Origin: Salinicola rhizosphaerae
GTDB taxonomy: Bacteria; Pseudomonadota; Gammaproteobacteria; Pseudomonadales; Halomonadaceae
Reading direction: 5' to 3'
NCBI RefSeq assembly: GCF_014652715.1
Contig: NZ_BMZI01000007.1
Location: 1-64,000, forward strand
Length of the DNA: 64,000 bases
Below the pieces are notes generated by a model. It saw only the letters and a program-made list of their open reading frames with translations, was not told the DNA's origin and ran no database searches. The position numbers were made by a program, and so were the translations under genes. Of this stretch, positions 38,348-47,856 are shown in pieces; positions within the stretch are counted from its first letter, which is position 1, and each line of letters begins with the position of its first letter.

Positions 38348-38793
38348 CAGTTCAGCTCCAGCAGGCCGAGCGGCAGCGGCAGTTCCAGGCCGTAGGTGAA
38401 CAGCACGAAGACGACGATGCCGCTGATCAGGCCGGTGAGGTAGGCCTTGAGCGGCGTGGCGCCCATGCGCCAGCAGAGTGTGCCGATCGCGAGCGTCGTC
38501 GAGATGATAAAGCCGAGCGGCTCGAGCAGCAGCGCGTAGACGATCAGCGCGACGATGGCGATGCCCAGTTCGACGAAGGTGCGTCCCGCCGGCCAGGCAT
38601 TATCGGCATCGGGCTTGACGATCATGTAGAGGCTGCAGATCGCCAGCACGACGCCGAGGATCTTGGGAAAGGTCTCCGGCCCGACGGCTTCCGATCCCCC
38701 GAAGGGGACCGGAAACTGGGTGGCGCCATAGTAATAAGCGACGGCCACCGCCAGCATGACCAGGCCGAAGACGCGGTCATTGAATCTGCTCAT
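38347..38793 (-). CDS. tctB: Tripartite tricarboxylate transporter, small membrane subunit TctB
   Basis: A 148-residue membrane protein with four predicted spans and the family segment GPETFPKILGVVLAICSLYM. ATG at 38793 overlaps the tctC stop (ATGA). The protein holds the complex together with TctA in the inner membrane. Confidence 0.92.
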   Translation of the reverse strand: MSRFNDRVFGLVMLAVAVAYYYGATQFPVPFGGSEAVGPETFPKILGVVLAICSLYMIVKPDADNAWPAGRTFVELGIAIVALIVYALLLEPLGFIISTTLAIGTLCWRMGATPLKAYLTGLISGIVVFVLFTYGLELPLPLGLLELN

Positions 38794-39776
38794 TGAATCA
38801 GCCCGATTTCCTGGGACAGCGACTGGATATCCTGGATCTGCTGCTTGACGAAGGCATCGAACTTGTCGGAATCCGGATGGAACGGCATCAGGCCGTTGCT
38901 CTTCATCACCTGCTTCCACTGGTCGCTGGCGTAGAGCTTATCGACGGCATCGCTCCAGTACTGCTTGGCATCGTCATCGACACCGGCCGGGATGTAGAAG
39001 CCGCGCCAGTTGGGCCCGACCGCATCGATGCCCTGCTCCTTGGCGGTCGGAATGTCCGCCAGATCGCCGGGCAGGCGCTCGTCGGAAAGTACCGCCAGAA
39101 CGCGCAGATCGCCGGATTTCAAGAAGCCCTGGGCTTCGGAGATATCACCGGTAAACGCGTCGACGTGACCACCGATGACCTGCGTCATGGCCTCGCCGCC
39201 ATTGTTGTAGGAGAGATACGGAATACGCGGCAGGTTACCGACGCCCGCCGCCTTGGCGGCGATCAGCACCTTGAGATGATCCCATCCACCGTTGGCGCTG
39301 CCGCCGGCAAACTTGACCGCCCGCGGGTCCTGTTTCATCGCCTCCATGAGCTCATTGAGGTTGTGGTACGGCGAATCCTTGCTGACCGCGATGATGCCGT
39401 AATCCGCGCCCACGGCACCGACCCAGTTGACCATATCGGCGTTCATGCCGGGAAACTGGTTCTGCGCCAGGCGCGTCGTGGTCGCCGTCGACGCCGCAAC
39501 CAGCAGCTGATCGTCGCCCTTGCGTTTGCTCACGGTGTGGGCGAAAGCCACGCCACCGCCGGCGCCGGCCATATTGATGGTCTGCACGCTCGCCGGTACC
39601 AGGTCGAGCTCCTCGAGCACGTTACCGACGCTACGGCAGGTGAAATCCCAGCCGCCGCCCGGATCCGAAGGGGCAATACATTCGACCTTGCCGGAAGGCT
39701 CGAAAGCCATGGCGCTACTGGCAGTGAGCGCCAGCGCAGCGGCGGCGACCCATTGAATTGTTCTGGCTGCAAACAT
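38790..39776 (-). CDS. tctC: Tripartite tricarboxylate transporter, periplasmic binding protein TctC
   Basis: The 328-residue precursor has a signal peptide of about 24 residues ending SAMA. The mature part carries IAPSDPGGGWDFTCRSVG, the Bug/TctC ligand loop, then NMAGAGGGVAFAHTV and KFAGGSANGGWDHLK. ATG at 39776 has AGGAGA. It is the first gene of tctCBA, divergent from tctD, and its promoter carries candidate TctD half-sites. Confidence 0.93.
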   Translation of the reverse strand: MFAARTIQWVAAAALALTASSAMAFEPSGKVECIAPSDPGGGWDFTCRSVGNVLEELDLVPASVQTINMAGAGGGVAFAHTVSKRKGDDQLLVAASTATTTRLAQNQFPGMNADMVNWVGAVGADYGIIAVSKDSPYHNLNELMEAMKQDPRAVKFAGGSANGGWDHLKVLIAAKAAGVGNLPRIPYLSYNNGGEAMTQVIGGHVDAFTGDISEAQGFLKSGDLRVLAVLSDERLPGDLADIPTAKEQGIDAVGPNWRGFYIPAGVDDDAKQYWSDAVDKLYASDQWKQVMKSNGLMPFHPDSDKFDAFVKQQIQDIQSLSQEIGLIQ

Positions 39777-39803
39777 GGTGCTGTCTCCTCACGGAAGCGC
39801 GAA

Positions 39804-39842
39804 ATTATCGTGGCTTACGCCAACCTTACAGTTTCGTAAGGT
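39804..39842 (-). promoter_or_regulatory. Activator-type promoter of tctC with repeated CTTAC half-sites
   Basis: GATAAT (39804-39809) is a good -10 about 28 bases before the tctC start, but the base pairs at -35 (ACTGTA) are poor. Plus-strand CTTAC occurs at 39814-39818 and again at 39825-39829, 11 bases apart, the spacing used by OmpR-family regulators. The second copy is also part of an inverted repeat ACCTTAC-N6-GTAAGGT (39823-39842). This is where TctD would be expected to bind. Confidence 0.55.
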
Positions 39843-40029
39843 AGAACTGTGTTCCCGTGAGCGGAAATTAGTGTGGTGTGCTCTCACCCTCAATTCCCCT
39901 TTAGAATATAAGACCAAAGGATATGCGACTAAAGTCCCATGCCATTCCGACGGGATCGTTTACAATCGCGCGGTTGATCATTCGGGACCGATTGCTACCG
40001 TCTACCGCCACGCCGCAGGAGATAACGCC

Positions 40030-40701
40030 ATGGCCGCCAAGCTACTGCTGGTCGAAGACGACCCGCTACTCGCGAGCACGTTGAGGGAGACGCTGGCAGT
40101 CGACGAACAGCACATCGACCGCATCAGCGACGGCGGCGAGGCCAACGCCCGCCTGTCGCTGGAGCACGGCTACGACCTGATTCTGCTCGACCTCAACCTG
40201 CCGACCCGCAGTGGACTCGACGTGCTCGCGACCCTACGCAATCACGACCGCCAGACGCCGGTGCTGATTCTGACCGCACGGGCGGCGATCGAGGATCGTG
40301 TCCGCGGGCTCGACCTTGGTGCGGACGACTACTTGGCCAAGCCCTTCGCGCTCGATGAGCTCGAGGCGCGGGTACGCGCGCTGCTCAGGCGTCGCCAGCA
40401 GGGACACGACGAGCCGCTCGCACTCGGACCGCTGCGACTCGATCGTCAACGCCAGCACTTCACGCTCGCCGAAGCGACGCTGTCACTGCCGCCGCGTGAA
40501 CACCGCCTGCTCGCTTGCCTCATTCGCTACGCCGGCGAACCGGTCGACAAGGCACGTCTGCTCGACGAAGCCTTCGTCGGCGAAACCGTTGGCGACAACG
40601 CCATCGAAGTCTACGTTCACCGCCTGCGCCGCCGTCTGGCCGATACCGATATCAATCTGCGAACCGTCCGCGGAATCGGTTACCTGCTGGAGGCGCAGTG
40701 A
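40030..40701 (+). CDS. tctD: Response regulator TctD (OmpR family)
   Basis: A 223-residue regulator. The receiver has Asp10/Asp11, phospho-acceptor Asp54 (LILLDLNLP), Thr82 and Lys104, all intact. The winged-helix DNA-binding domain spans about 127-220 and ends VRGIGYLLEAQ. ATG at 40030 has AGGAGA. It heads tctD-tctE-binding protein-tlyA and is divergent from tctCBA, which it presumably activates. Confidence 0.93.
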   Translation: MAAKLLLVEDDPLLASTLRETLAVDEQHIDRISDGGEANARLSLEHGYDLILLDLNLPTRSGLDVLATLRNHDRQTPVLILTARAAIEDRVRGLDLGADDYLAKPFALDELEARVRALLRRRQQGHDEPLALGPLRLDRQRQHFTLAEATLSLPPREHRLLACLIRYAGEPVDKARLLDEAFVGETVGDNAIEVYVHRLRRRLADTDINLRTVRGIGYLLEAQ

Positions 40702-42233
40702 CGCTGCCGGGACGCTGGCATCTATCGCATCTCAGTCTCTACCGCAGACTGATGATATGGCTGCTCTGCCCGCTGGCCGTCCTCGTCGCGATCATGCTGC
40801 TTCAGGCCTGGTTCGCCTCGCGTGAAGCCGCTGACCGCGCCTTTGATCGGCTGCTCGATGCGGCCTCGCTATCGATCGCCGAGCAGGTACGCTGGCAGCA
40901 GAATCGGCTCTGGATGGACCTGCCGCCATCGGCGCTCGAGATGCTGGCGACCGACGCCAGCGAGCGCGTCTTCTACGCCCTCTACGATGCCCACGGTGAC
41001 TTCGTCACCGGCAATCGCTCGCTACCGTCGCTGCCCGCGAGTGACTCAGGTCAGATGAGCTACGGGACGGTCACCTCCGACGGTATGGCGGTTCGCCTGG
41101 GCGTATTGCGCTCGCGGCTCGAAGGGTGGGATCGCAGTGATCGTTTCGAGGTGCGCGTGGCGCAGACGCTGGAAGGTCGCGAAGCGCTCGCCAATCGGCT
41201 ATTCCTCTCGAGTCTGATCAATATCGTCATCATCGCCGTCCTCGCGGTGGCCGTGGTCCTGCTGTCGGCGCGTTTCGCGCTGGAACCCTTGACCCGTCTG
41301 CGCCGAGCCATCCGTCAGCGCAATCCGCGGACCCTGGCGCCACTGGAGCTGCCGCTACCGCGCGAGCTGGCCGAGCTGCGCCGGGCGCTCAACGAGCTTC
41401 TGGCGCGCATGCGACGGGTACGCGCCAATCAGGAGCGCTTCATCGGTGACGCCTCGCACCAGCTACGTACGCCGCTGGCCGGGCTCTCGGCACGCGCCGA
41501 GCTGGCGCTGCGCCAGACCGACCCGGCAGACTGGCATGCCGCCCTCACCACGATGCATGACACCGTCACCAAGACGGCTCGGCTTGCCGGCCAGCTTCTC
41601 TCGCTGACCCGACTCAACAATCCTGAGGCGACGCCGGCACGCGCGCCGCTTTCGCTCTCCGCGCTCGCCCAGCGCGTAGTGCGCGAAAGCTACACACGCT
41701 ATCACCGTCGCGGTGTCGATCTCGGCGTCGAGTTGCCCGTCGACGAAGTCACCGTCTCGGCCACCGACTGGCAGCTCGAGGAAGCGCTCAACAACCTGAT
41801 CGAGAACGCGGCAAACTACGGTGCGACGCAGGTCACCGTCCGCGTCGACATGGCGCCGCCACGGCTGTCGGTGGAAGATGACGGCCCCGGCATTCCCGAA
41901 TCGCAGCGGCTACTGGTACTGCGACCGTTTCATCGCGGCGAAGAGACCGGTTCGGGTACCGGACTGGGGCTCGCCATCGTCGACAGCATCGCCCGCGCTC
42001 ACGATATTCATCTGAGCCTGCGCGATGCTCGCCCCGATCATCCCGCACGCCCCGGGCTCTGCGTCGAGCTCGGATTCCTCGACGATTCGAACTGGCACAC
42101 GGCCACCCTCGGCACGGCCAGCGCTCGAGACGAGGCGGAGTGCCCGGAGCCGGACACCGAGCCCGCGGAAGATGCACAATCCACGAGCGCAGGGGCCACG
42201 AGGCGCGGCGGCAACGACGGTCAGGAGACGTGA
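40698..42233 (+). CDS. tctE: Sensor histidine kinase TctE
   Basis: A 511-residue inner-membrane kinase. Two spans (about 18-37 and 171-191) enclose a periplasmic TctE sensor domain; the HisKA box has His254 in GDASHQLRTPL, and N, G1 (VEDDGPGIPE) and G2 (GSGTGLGLAIV) boxes follow. The start is GTG at 40698, overlapping the tctD stop (GTGA) with AGG before it. The C-terminus extends about 50 residues past the ATPase domain with an acidic, low-complexity tail. Confidence 0.9.
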   Translation: MTLPGRWHLSHLSLYRRLMIWLLCPLAVLVAIMLLQAWFASREAADRAFDRLLDAASLSIAEQVRWQQNRLWMDLPPSALEMLATDASERVFYALYDAHGDFVTGNRSLPSLPASDSGQMSYGTVTSDGMAVRLGVLRSRLEGWDRSDRFEVRVAQTLEGREALANRLFLSSLINIVIIAVLAVAVVLLSARFALEPLTRLRRAIRQRNPRTLAPLELPLPRELAELRRALNELLARMRRVRANQERFIGDASHQLRTPLAGLSARAELALRQTDPADWHAALTTMHDTVTKTARLAGQLLSLTRLNNPEATPARAPLSLSALAQRVVRESYTRYHRRGVDLGVELPVDEVTVSATDWQLEEALNNLIENAANYGATQVTVRVDMAPPRLSVEDDGPGIPESQRLLVLRPFHRGEETGSGTGLGLAIVDSIARAHDIHLSLRDARPDHPARPGLCVELGFLDDSNWHTATLGTASARDEAECPEPDTEPAEDAQSTSAGATRRGGNDGQET

Positions 42234-42237
42234 AGAG

Positions 42238-43440
42238 ATGTCGATGAGCCGACTGTTCGCCATCGCGGGCGCAGGCCACGTGGTCCGGCGCTGGGTTGTC
42301 ATTTCTCTTCTGACATTCGCCATGCCGGCCGGTGCCGCTACCCTGCATTACGCTGCCACGACCGGGGCCCCGCAGCCACTGACGCTCTACGGGGTGCTCG
42401 ATCCGCCCCAGGTCGAGCCGCTGCTCGATGCCTTCCATCGCCAGCATCCGGACGTGGCGCTCACCTACTACAACCTCGATTCGATGACGCTGCATCAGCG
42501 CGTACTGGCAGAGCGGGAGTCGCCGCGGGCCGATGTGGTCCTGTCGCCAGCGATGCCGTGGCAGTACCAGCTCGCCAATGAAGGGCTGTCGAGCCCGGTC
42601 ACATCGGCGACCACCGCCAACTGGCCGCGCTGGGCCCGTTGGCGCCACGAGCTCTTCGGCTTCACCTTCGAACCGATCGTGATGGTCTACCGGCGCGACC
42701 TGGCCTCTCGTCTGGCGCCGCCGAAAAGCCATGCCGAACTGCTGTCTCTGCTCGAAGCGCACGGGCACGAACTCGATGGCCGCGTGGTGACCTACGACCC
42801 AAGACGCAGCGGCGCCGGCTACACCTACGCCATCGAGGATGCGCGAATCTCCGCTCGCTACTGGGATCTGGTCGAAGCGCTGGGGCGCAGCCACGCCGCG
42901 CTGGAGACCACGACATCGGCCATGCTGAAGGGCTTGAGCGATGGCCGTTACTGGATCGGCTACAACCTGATCGGCTCCTATGCGCAGGCTTACGTCGAAA
43001 CGCATCCGGAACTCGCCATGGTGGTGCCTCGCGACTACGCCCTCGTTCTGCAGCGGCTGGCGCTGGTCTCGCGCAACGCGCCGCATCCGGCGACCGCCCG
43101 GCGCTTCCTCGACTTCCTGCTGAGCCGCTCGACGCAGCATCTGCTGGCGAAGCAGACCACGCTGGGCGCCGTCCACCCTGGCATCGAAGGCCCCGGCACC
43201 GCCGCGTCGCTTCGCGAGCGACTCGGCGACGCCATTCGCCCCGTGGAGATCGGCCCCGGCCTGCTGGCGACGCTGGACACGCTCAAGCGCCAGACACTGC
43301 TGGAGCAGTGGCAGCAGGCGTTCGACAGCGACTCGCCGCTACCGGCAGACGATACCGACGTCGTGCCGTCAAGCACCGCGATCACGCCCCGCTTCCCTGC
43401 GGTCTCTGCCCCGTCTTCCGAGGAGCCCAGCGCCCCATGA
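42238..43440 (+). CDS. Periplasmic substrate-binding protein linked to TctDE (no permease genes)
   Basis: A 400-residue precursor with a signal peptide of about 33 residues (VVISLLTFAMPAGA). The mature part looks like a type II (Fe3+/PgtC-like) binding protein: LTLYGVLDPPQVEPLLDAFH, RADVVLSPAMPWQYQLANEG and SGAGYTYAIEDA. It begins four bases after tctE and overlaps tlyA by four bases, with no ABC permease or ATPase beside it. In the phosphoglycerate system PgtC such a protein serves signalling, so it may be a ligand-presenting partner of TctE; this is inference. The start is ATG 42238, with GGAG 11 bases upstream; ATG 42244 is possible. Confidence 0.8.
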   Translation: MSMSRLFAIAGAGHVVRRWVVISLLTFAMPAGAATLHYAATTGAPQPLTLYGVLDPPQVEPLLDAFHRQHPDVALTYYNLDSMTLHQRVLAERESPRADVVLSPAMPWQYQLANEGLSSPVTSATTANWPRWARWRHELFGFTFEPIVMVYRRDLASRLAPPKSHAELLSLLEAHGHELDGRVVTYDPRRSGAGYTYAIEDARISARYWDLVEALGRSHAALETTTSAMLKGLSDGRYWIGYNLIGSYAQAYVETHPELAMVVPRDYALVLQRLALVSRNAPHPATARRFLDFLLSRSTQHLLAKQTTLGAVHPGIEGPGTAASLRERLGDAIRPVEIGPGLLATLDTLKRQTLLEQWQQAFDSDSPLPADDTDVVPSSTAITPRFPAVSAPSSEEPSAP

Positions 43441-44192
43441 AACGCCTGGATCATCTGGTGACCGCCCATGTCCGCTCGCGCACGCGTGCGCAGCGGCTGA
43501 TTCGACAAGGCCACGTCAGCATCCAGCTCGACAGTGACTGGCGGGTCGCCACCAAGCCGGGCGAGAAGCTGCCGGAAACCGTGCAGATCCGCATCGCCGA
43601 AGCCCCCGAGGAGCGCTATGTCTCACGAGCGGGGCTCAAGCTGGAAGCGCTGCTGGAAGCACGCGGACGCCGCCTGGACGGCTGGAATATCCTCGATATC
43701 GGGCAGTCGACCGGCGGTTTCAGCGACTGCGCGCTGCGCTTCGGTGCGCACCGAGTGATCGGCATCGAGGTCGGCCATGATCAGCTCGACGCCGCGCTTC
43801 GCGACGACGACCGCGTGATCTGTCTGGAAGGCGTCAACGCCCGTGCGCTGCCGCTCGACCAAATTGGCGCACTCGTGCCGGCGGGCATTCAGGCGGTGGT
43901 CATGGACGTGTCGTTCATCTCGCAGACGCTGATTCTGCCGGAGATTGCCAAGCTGCTGGGAGGCGCAGGCGAACTCTTTTCCCTGGTCAAACCGCAGTTC
44001 GAGGTCGGCCCCGGCAAGGTCGACGATCGCGGCATCGTGCGCGATCACGCCCTTTACGGCGAGGTCGAACAGCGGCTTCGCGCCTGCTGCACCGAACTCG
44101 GCTTCCAGGTCGACCACTGGCAGGAGAGTCCGATCCAGGGCGGCGATGGCAACCGCGAATTCCTGCTGCACGCCGTCAAGCGAGCTGACTGA
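43437..44192 (+). CDS. tlyA: TlyA family rRNA 2'-O-methyltransferase
   Basis: A 251-residue fusion of an N-terminal S4 RNA-binding domain (about 1-60) and an FtsJ-like methyltransferase. The SAM motif DIGQSTGGFSD is at 87-97, with Lys68 in SRAGLKLE, Asp in VVMDVSFIS and Lys in SLVKPQFEVG completing the usual catalytic set. In mycobacteria the enzyme modifies 16S and 23S rRNA; the proteobacterial form often modifies only 23S. ATG overlaps the preceding stop (ATGA). Its place behind a transport regulation operon is odd and may be chance. Confidence 0.9.
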   Translation: MKRLDHLVTAHVRSRTRAQRLIRQGHVSIQLDSDWRVATKPGEKLPETVQIRIAEAPEERYVSRAGLKLEALLEARGRRLDGWNILDIGQSTGGFSDCALRFGAHRVIGIEVGHDQLDAALRDDDRVICLEGVNARALPLDQIGALVPAGIQAVVMDVSFISQTLILPEIAKLLGGAGELFSLVKPQFEVGPGKVDDRGIVRDHALYGEVEQRLRACCTELGFQVDHWQESPIQGGDGNREFLLHAVKRAD

Positions 44193-44196
44193 ACTC

Positions 44197-44214
44197 GCGG
44201 CCGTCTGCGGCCGC
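44197..44214. terminator. Hairpin between the convergent tlyA and mscK genes
   Basis: GCGGCCG-TCTG-CGGCCGC forms a perfect seven-base stem in the 24-base gap between two convergent stops. There is no T run on either strand, so termination would be weak. Confidence 0.35.
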
Positions 44215-44216
44215 AA

Positions 44217-47200
44217 TCAGCGCCCGCCGTCGCCGCCTCCCTCGCCGCCCCCACCATCACTGCCGGCACCGCCGACGTCAGCGTCGCCCAGATGGCCATC
44301 ATCTCCGCTGCGCGACGTGCGACGCGAACTCGCCCCCAGCTCGCCAGGCGCACCGAGATCGGTGCCGCTGGCACTGTGCACGCGCGCGCTCTGGCCGCTG
44401 TCGTTGTGCAGCCAGACATCCATCTGATTGAAGGCGACGCGAATACCGTGGGCCTTGAACAGCTGGTCGAGATGACGGTTGATCTCATCGCTGGCATAGA
44501 GCCGGTCGAGCAGATCGTTGACGAAGATCCGCAGCTCGAAATTGAATGCCGTCGGCCCATAACTGACGCAGAACACCTGTGGCTCCGGGTCCCTGAGCAC
44601 GCGACGATTCTCGTCGGCGGCCTGACGCAGTAGTCGATGGACTTCGTCGAGATCCGAACCATGCGCCACACCGTAAGTCAGCACCACTCGCGTCACGTTG
44701 TCGGAGAGCGACCAGTTGATCAGCTGATCGGTGACAAAGGTCTTGTTGGGGATGATGATCTCCTTGCGATCGAAATCGGTCACGGTCGTGGCACGAATGC
44801 GTATGCGACTGACCGAGCCATGAAGCTGCCCCAGAGTGATGGTGTCGCCAATGCGCATGGGGCGCTCGAACAGGATGATCAAGCCGGAGATGAAGTTGGC
44901 GAAAATCTCCTGCAGCCCGAAACCGAGACCGACACCCAGTGCCGCAACCAGCCACTGCAGCTTGTCCCACGACACCCCGAGCGTGCCGAGCGAGACCACC
45001 ACTCCGGTGCCGATGATGGCGTAGGAGAGCAGCGACGAGATGGCATAGGCGCTGCCCTGCTTGAGCGTCAGCCGCGATAGCACCATGACTTCCAACAGCC
45101 CGGGCAGGTTCTTGGCCATCATCATGGTCAACGCCACCGTCACCAACGCAATGACGATATCGGCGACGGTGATCGGGTCCAGCGTCATCGCCTCGCCCTG
45201 GCCGCGCTCTATTTCCCAGACACTGACGTGGTCGAGGTAGGAGAACACCTCGAGCAGATCCGACCAGATCAGATAGAAGGCACAGGTGAAACCGATGAAC
45301 AGAATGAGCTTGGAGAGCCGCAGCGACTGCTGGTTGACCTGCTCCATGTCGAGCGGCGGCTCCTCGACCACCTCGAGCCCGCCCTCGGCGCCCTCCTGAA
45401 TCTGCGCGCGGCGCCTGGCCACCGCGCGTCGATAGGCCAGACGACGCTGAGCAACGGCGAGACCCCGCACCACCGCCGCCTCGACCAGAATCCAGAGGCC
45501 GAACACGTAGAGCGAGTTGATGAACCGGCCGATCAGGCGCAGCGCGGCATATTCGTAGCCGAGCGCGATCAGTCCGGCAAGCACCAGCGGCACCAGCGCG
45601 AGCGCCAGCCCCAGCAGCAGGCGAAAAAGCTTGAGGCCGAAATACGGCACGTGCGCGAGAATCAGCCGCACCAGAATCCAGCTCATGGCCAGCAGACCGG
45701 CAAGCATCAGTAAAAGCGAGAGCGGTCGACTGGAAAGCTCGTCCTGGCTCCCCGGCGCGAGTCCGCCGATCAGGATGACCGGCACCAGCGAGATGCCGAG
45801 CCAGAACAGGAGCTGGCGCAGGCGAGCCACGTAGCCCGTCGACCAGTGAAAGTGACGCGTCGCCACGCCGTCGGAAACCAGCAGCCGCCGGGCCCAGCCA
45901 AGCACGCCCCACGCCAGCGCCAGCTGCAGCAGCGCCTCGCCGAGACGCTCGGCGAAGTCATCCGTCCCCAGTCGCAGAACCCCGCCGATCGACGCCAGCA
46001 GCAGCGGACCGTGAGCGGCCAGCAAGAGGTTATAGAAGATCGCCCGCGGGGTATGCATCTGCGTATCACGTTTCAGTCGCCCGATCTGCTCGTGGAGATT
46101 GAGCAGCCGCACCTTGATGCGCCGACGCAACGCCAGCAGCAGACCAGCGACGCACAGCACCGGAATCACCGCCAGCGCCCTCGGATCGGGCACCTGCCAG
46201 AGGCTGCTGGCCGATGCCTGCCAGCTTCCACTGCGCAGTTGGTGCGTCAGGTTGGCCGGCGCGTCTCGCCACCAGCCGAGGGTCAGCGGACGCGCGCTGG
46301 CAACCCAGAACAGCTGCTCCTCGATCGCGCTCCTGAGCGATGACGAGAGCGATGCCAGCTGCTCCTGATTGAGCTGCAGGTCGATCGCCACGGTCAGCAG
46401 GTTTCCATACTCCTTGTCGAGCTGGGAGAGCACCTCGCTGCGCGATTGGAACAGTTTTACCAGAGCGTCGCTCAACGAAGGTGTCATCTCGATATTGGCA
46501 TCGGCGAGACTCTTCTGCGCCAGCGCCTCTGGCTGGCGCAGCGCGTCGCGCTGGTTGACCAGATCGAACTGGGCGAGCCGCGTCTGCGCGATCTCTTCCT
46601 GCAGTCCGCCGAGCTCGTCGATCTCCGGCAGCGACCGTCGCTGCTCGTTGAGAATGCGAGACAGCAACGGACTACCGCGAATCGCCTCGATCTGCTGGCT
46701 GAGCGTACGCTTGACCTGGCGCACGCGATCGAGCTGGGAGCGCACGTCGATGGCACGTCGAATCAGCACGTTGGTCCGATCGGTGACCTCGAGCAGCCGA
46801 TCGCTGAGATCGCTGTTGGTCTGCTGAATCTCGCGCAGCACGGGATGCGCGGCGATGGCCTTGCCATCCTCCTCGCCGATATCGGCAACCGCCTTTTCCG
46901 AGTCTTCGCGTCGCTGCCGATCGAGCGCCGCCTGCAGCGCATCGAGGCGAGCCTCTTCTACAGCGATCTGACGGCTGAGAAGATCCCGGCGCTGAACATC
47001 GAGTTCGCGCAGCTGCGTGTTGTTGGCCAGCGCCCGACGGTGGTATTCGGCCTGCTGCTCCGCCAGCGCCAACTCAAGGCGGTAGCGCGCCTGCGCCGGA
47101 TCGAACGCGGCGGCGTCGTCGTCCCCGTCGCCGGTCTCGATCCGTGAGCGCGCCTGCTCGGCGCGGTTCATGGCGTCGGCAATGGCCGCCTGGGCGCGCT

Positions 47201-47738
47201 CGGGCAGCGTCTCGGCGCTGATCAACCGCGCCTTGACCGTGGCAAGCTGACCCTGAAGCGCCTCCAGTTGATCGAGCGAGTCGGAGGTCCGCTGTCCCAG
47301 CTTCTCCGCCGAGAGCTGATCGAGCGTTGCCGCCTCCGGAGGACGCTCGTCACTCAGCCCGGAAAGCTGTCGCTCGAGTTCACGGATCCGCTGGGGGGCC
47401 TGCTGGGCGCTGCGCTCCAGCGCCTGCAGATCCTGACGTATGGCATCGAGCGAATCGCGCGCCTGCAGGGCCGCCTCGATATCGGCAAGTTCGGTCTGCT
47501 GCTGCTCGCTGAGGGTATCGACTTTCTCGAGTTTCTGGCGCTCGGTCTGCAGCGCTGACCGCGTCGGCAGCGCCGCCGACTCCTGGGCCATCGTGGCGAG
47601 ACTTGCGCAGAGCATGCACAAACCCAGTGCAATTAACGTGATAACCTGAAAGACTTTGCGGCGACCGGCAGGGCGGGAGACAAAAAGACGCCATCCGTGA
47701 CGTCGAAGATGGCCGCTCGCGGCCCGTGAATCTGCCAT
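44217..47738 (-). CDS. Large mechanosensitive channel, MscK/KefA type
   Basis: A 1173-residue inner-membrane channel, like E. coli MscK (1120). A signal sequence (about 25-50) is followed by a long periplasmic helical, coiled-coil region (about 55-480), a set of membrane helices (about 500-830), and the MscS core with its pore helix (LVAALGVGLGFGLQEIFANF, then FISGLIILFERPMRIGD) and beta-domain RATTVTDFDRKEIIIPN. The C-terminus ends in an unusual Gly/Asp/Ser-rich tail (GSDGGGGEGGGDGGR). ATG at 47738 has AAGGAG; the open frame upstream lacks support. It would release solutes under hypo-osmotic shock, apt for a halophile. Confidence 0.88.
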   Translation of the reverse strand: MADSRAASGHLRRHGWRLFVSRPAGRRKVFQVITLIALGLCMLCASLATMAQESAALPTRSALQTERQKLEKVDTLSEQQQTELADIEAALQARDSLDAIRQDLQALERSAQQAPQRIRELERQLSGLSDERPPEAATLDQLSAEKLGQRTSDSLDQLEALQGQLATVKARLISAETLPERAQAAIADAMNRAEQARSRIETGDGDDDAAAFDPAQARYRLELALAEQQAEYHRRALANNTQLRELDVQRRDLLSRQIAVEEARLDALQAALDRQRREDSEKAVADIGEEDGKAIAAHPVLREIQQTNSDLSDRLLEVTDRTNVLIRRAIDVRSQLDRVRQVKRTLSQQIEAIRGSPLLSRILNEQRRSLPEIDELGGLQEEIAQTRLAQFDLVNQRDALRQPEALAQKSLADANIEMTPSLSDALVKLFQSRSEVLSQLDKEYGNLLTVAIDLQLNQEQLASLSSSLRSAIEEQLFWVASARPLTLGWWRDAPANLTHQLRSGSWQASASSLWQVPDPRALAVIPVLCVAGLLLALRRRIKVRLLNLHEQIGRLKRDTQMHTPRAIFYNLLLAAHGPLLLASIGGVLRLGTDDFAERLGEALLQLALAWGVLGWARRLLVSDGVATRHFHWSTGYVARLRQLLFWLGISLVPVILIGGLAPGSQDELSSRPLSLLLMLAGLLAMSWILVRLILAHVPYFGLKLFRLLLGLALALVPLVLAGLIALGYEYAALRLIGRFINSLYVFGLWILVEAAVVRGLAVAQRRLAYRRAVARRRAQIQEGAEGGLEVVEEPPLDMEQVNQQSLRLSKLILFIGFTCAFYLIWSDLLEVFSYLDHVSVWEIERGQGEAMTLDPITVADIVIALVTVALTMMMAKNLPGLLEVMVLSRLTLKQGSAYAISSLLSYAIIGTGVVVSLGTLGVSWDKLQWLVAALGVGLGFGLQEIFANFISGLIILFERPMRIGDTITLGQLHGSVSRIRIRATTVTDFDRKEIIIPNKTFVTDQLINWSLSDNVTRVVLTYGVAHGSDLDEVHRLLRQAADENRRVLRDPEPQVFCVSYGPTAFNFELRIFVNDLLDRLYASDEINRHLDQLFKAHGIRVAFNQMDVWLHNDSGQSARVHSASGTDLGAPGELGASSRRTSRSGDDGHLGDADVGGAGSDGGGGEGGGDGGR

Positions 47739-47856
47739 GCCCCACTCCTTGTAGGCTCTTGACCCTCGGGCCACCGTGGCCCTGATGTAAGCGCCGGAGT
47801 TTACCCGAGACCGACGCCGGATTCCGAATATCGCACAGCGATATCGCCGGTAACGA

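Noticed and set aside
36986-38395. Long open frame (469 codons) on the plus strand
   Set aside because: Antisense to tctA and the end of tctB; extremely rich in His, Gln, Asp and Arg, as mirrored hydrophobic codons give. No ribosome site.
41833-43176. Open frame of 447 codons on the minus strand
   Set aside because: Antisense to tctE and the binding-protein gene, both of which have clear domains.
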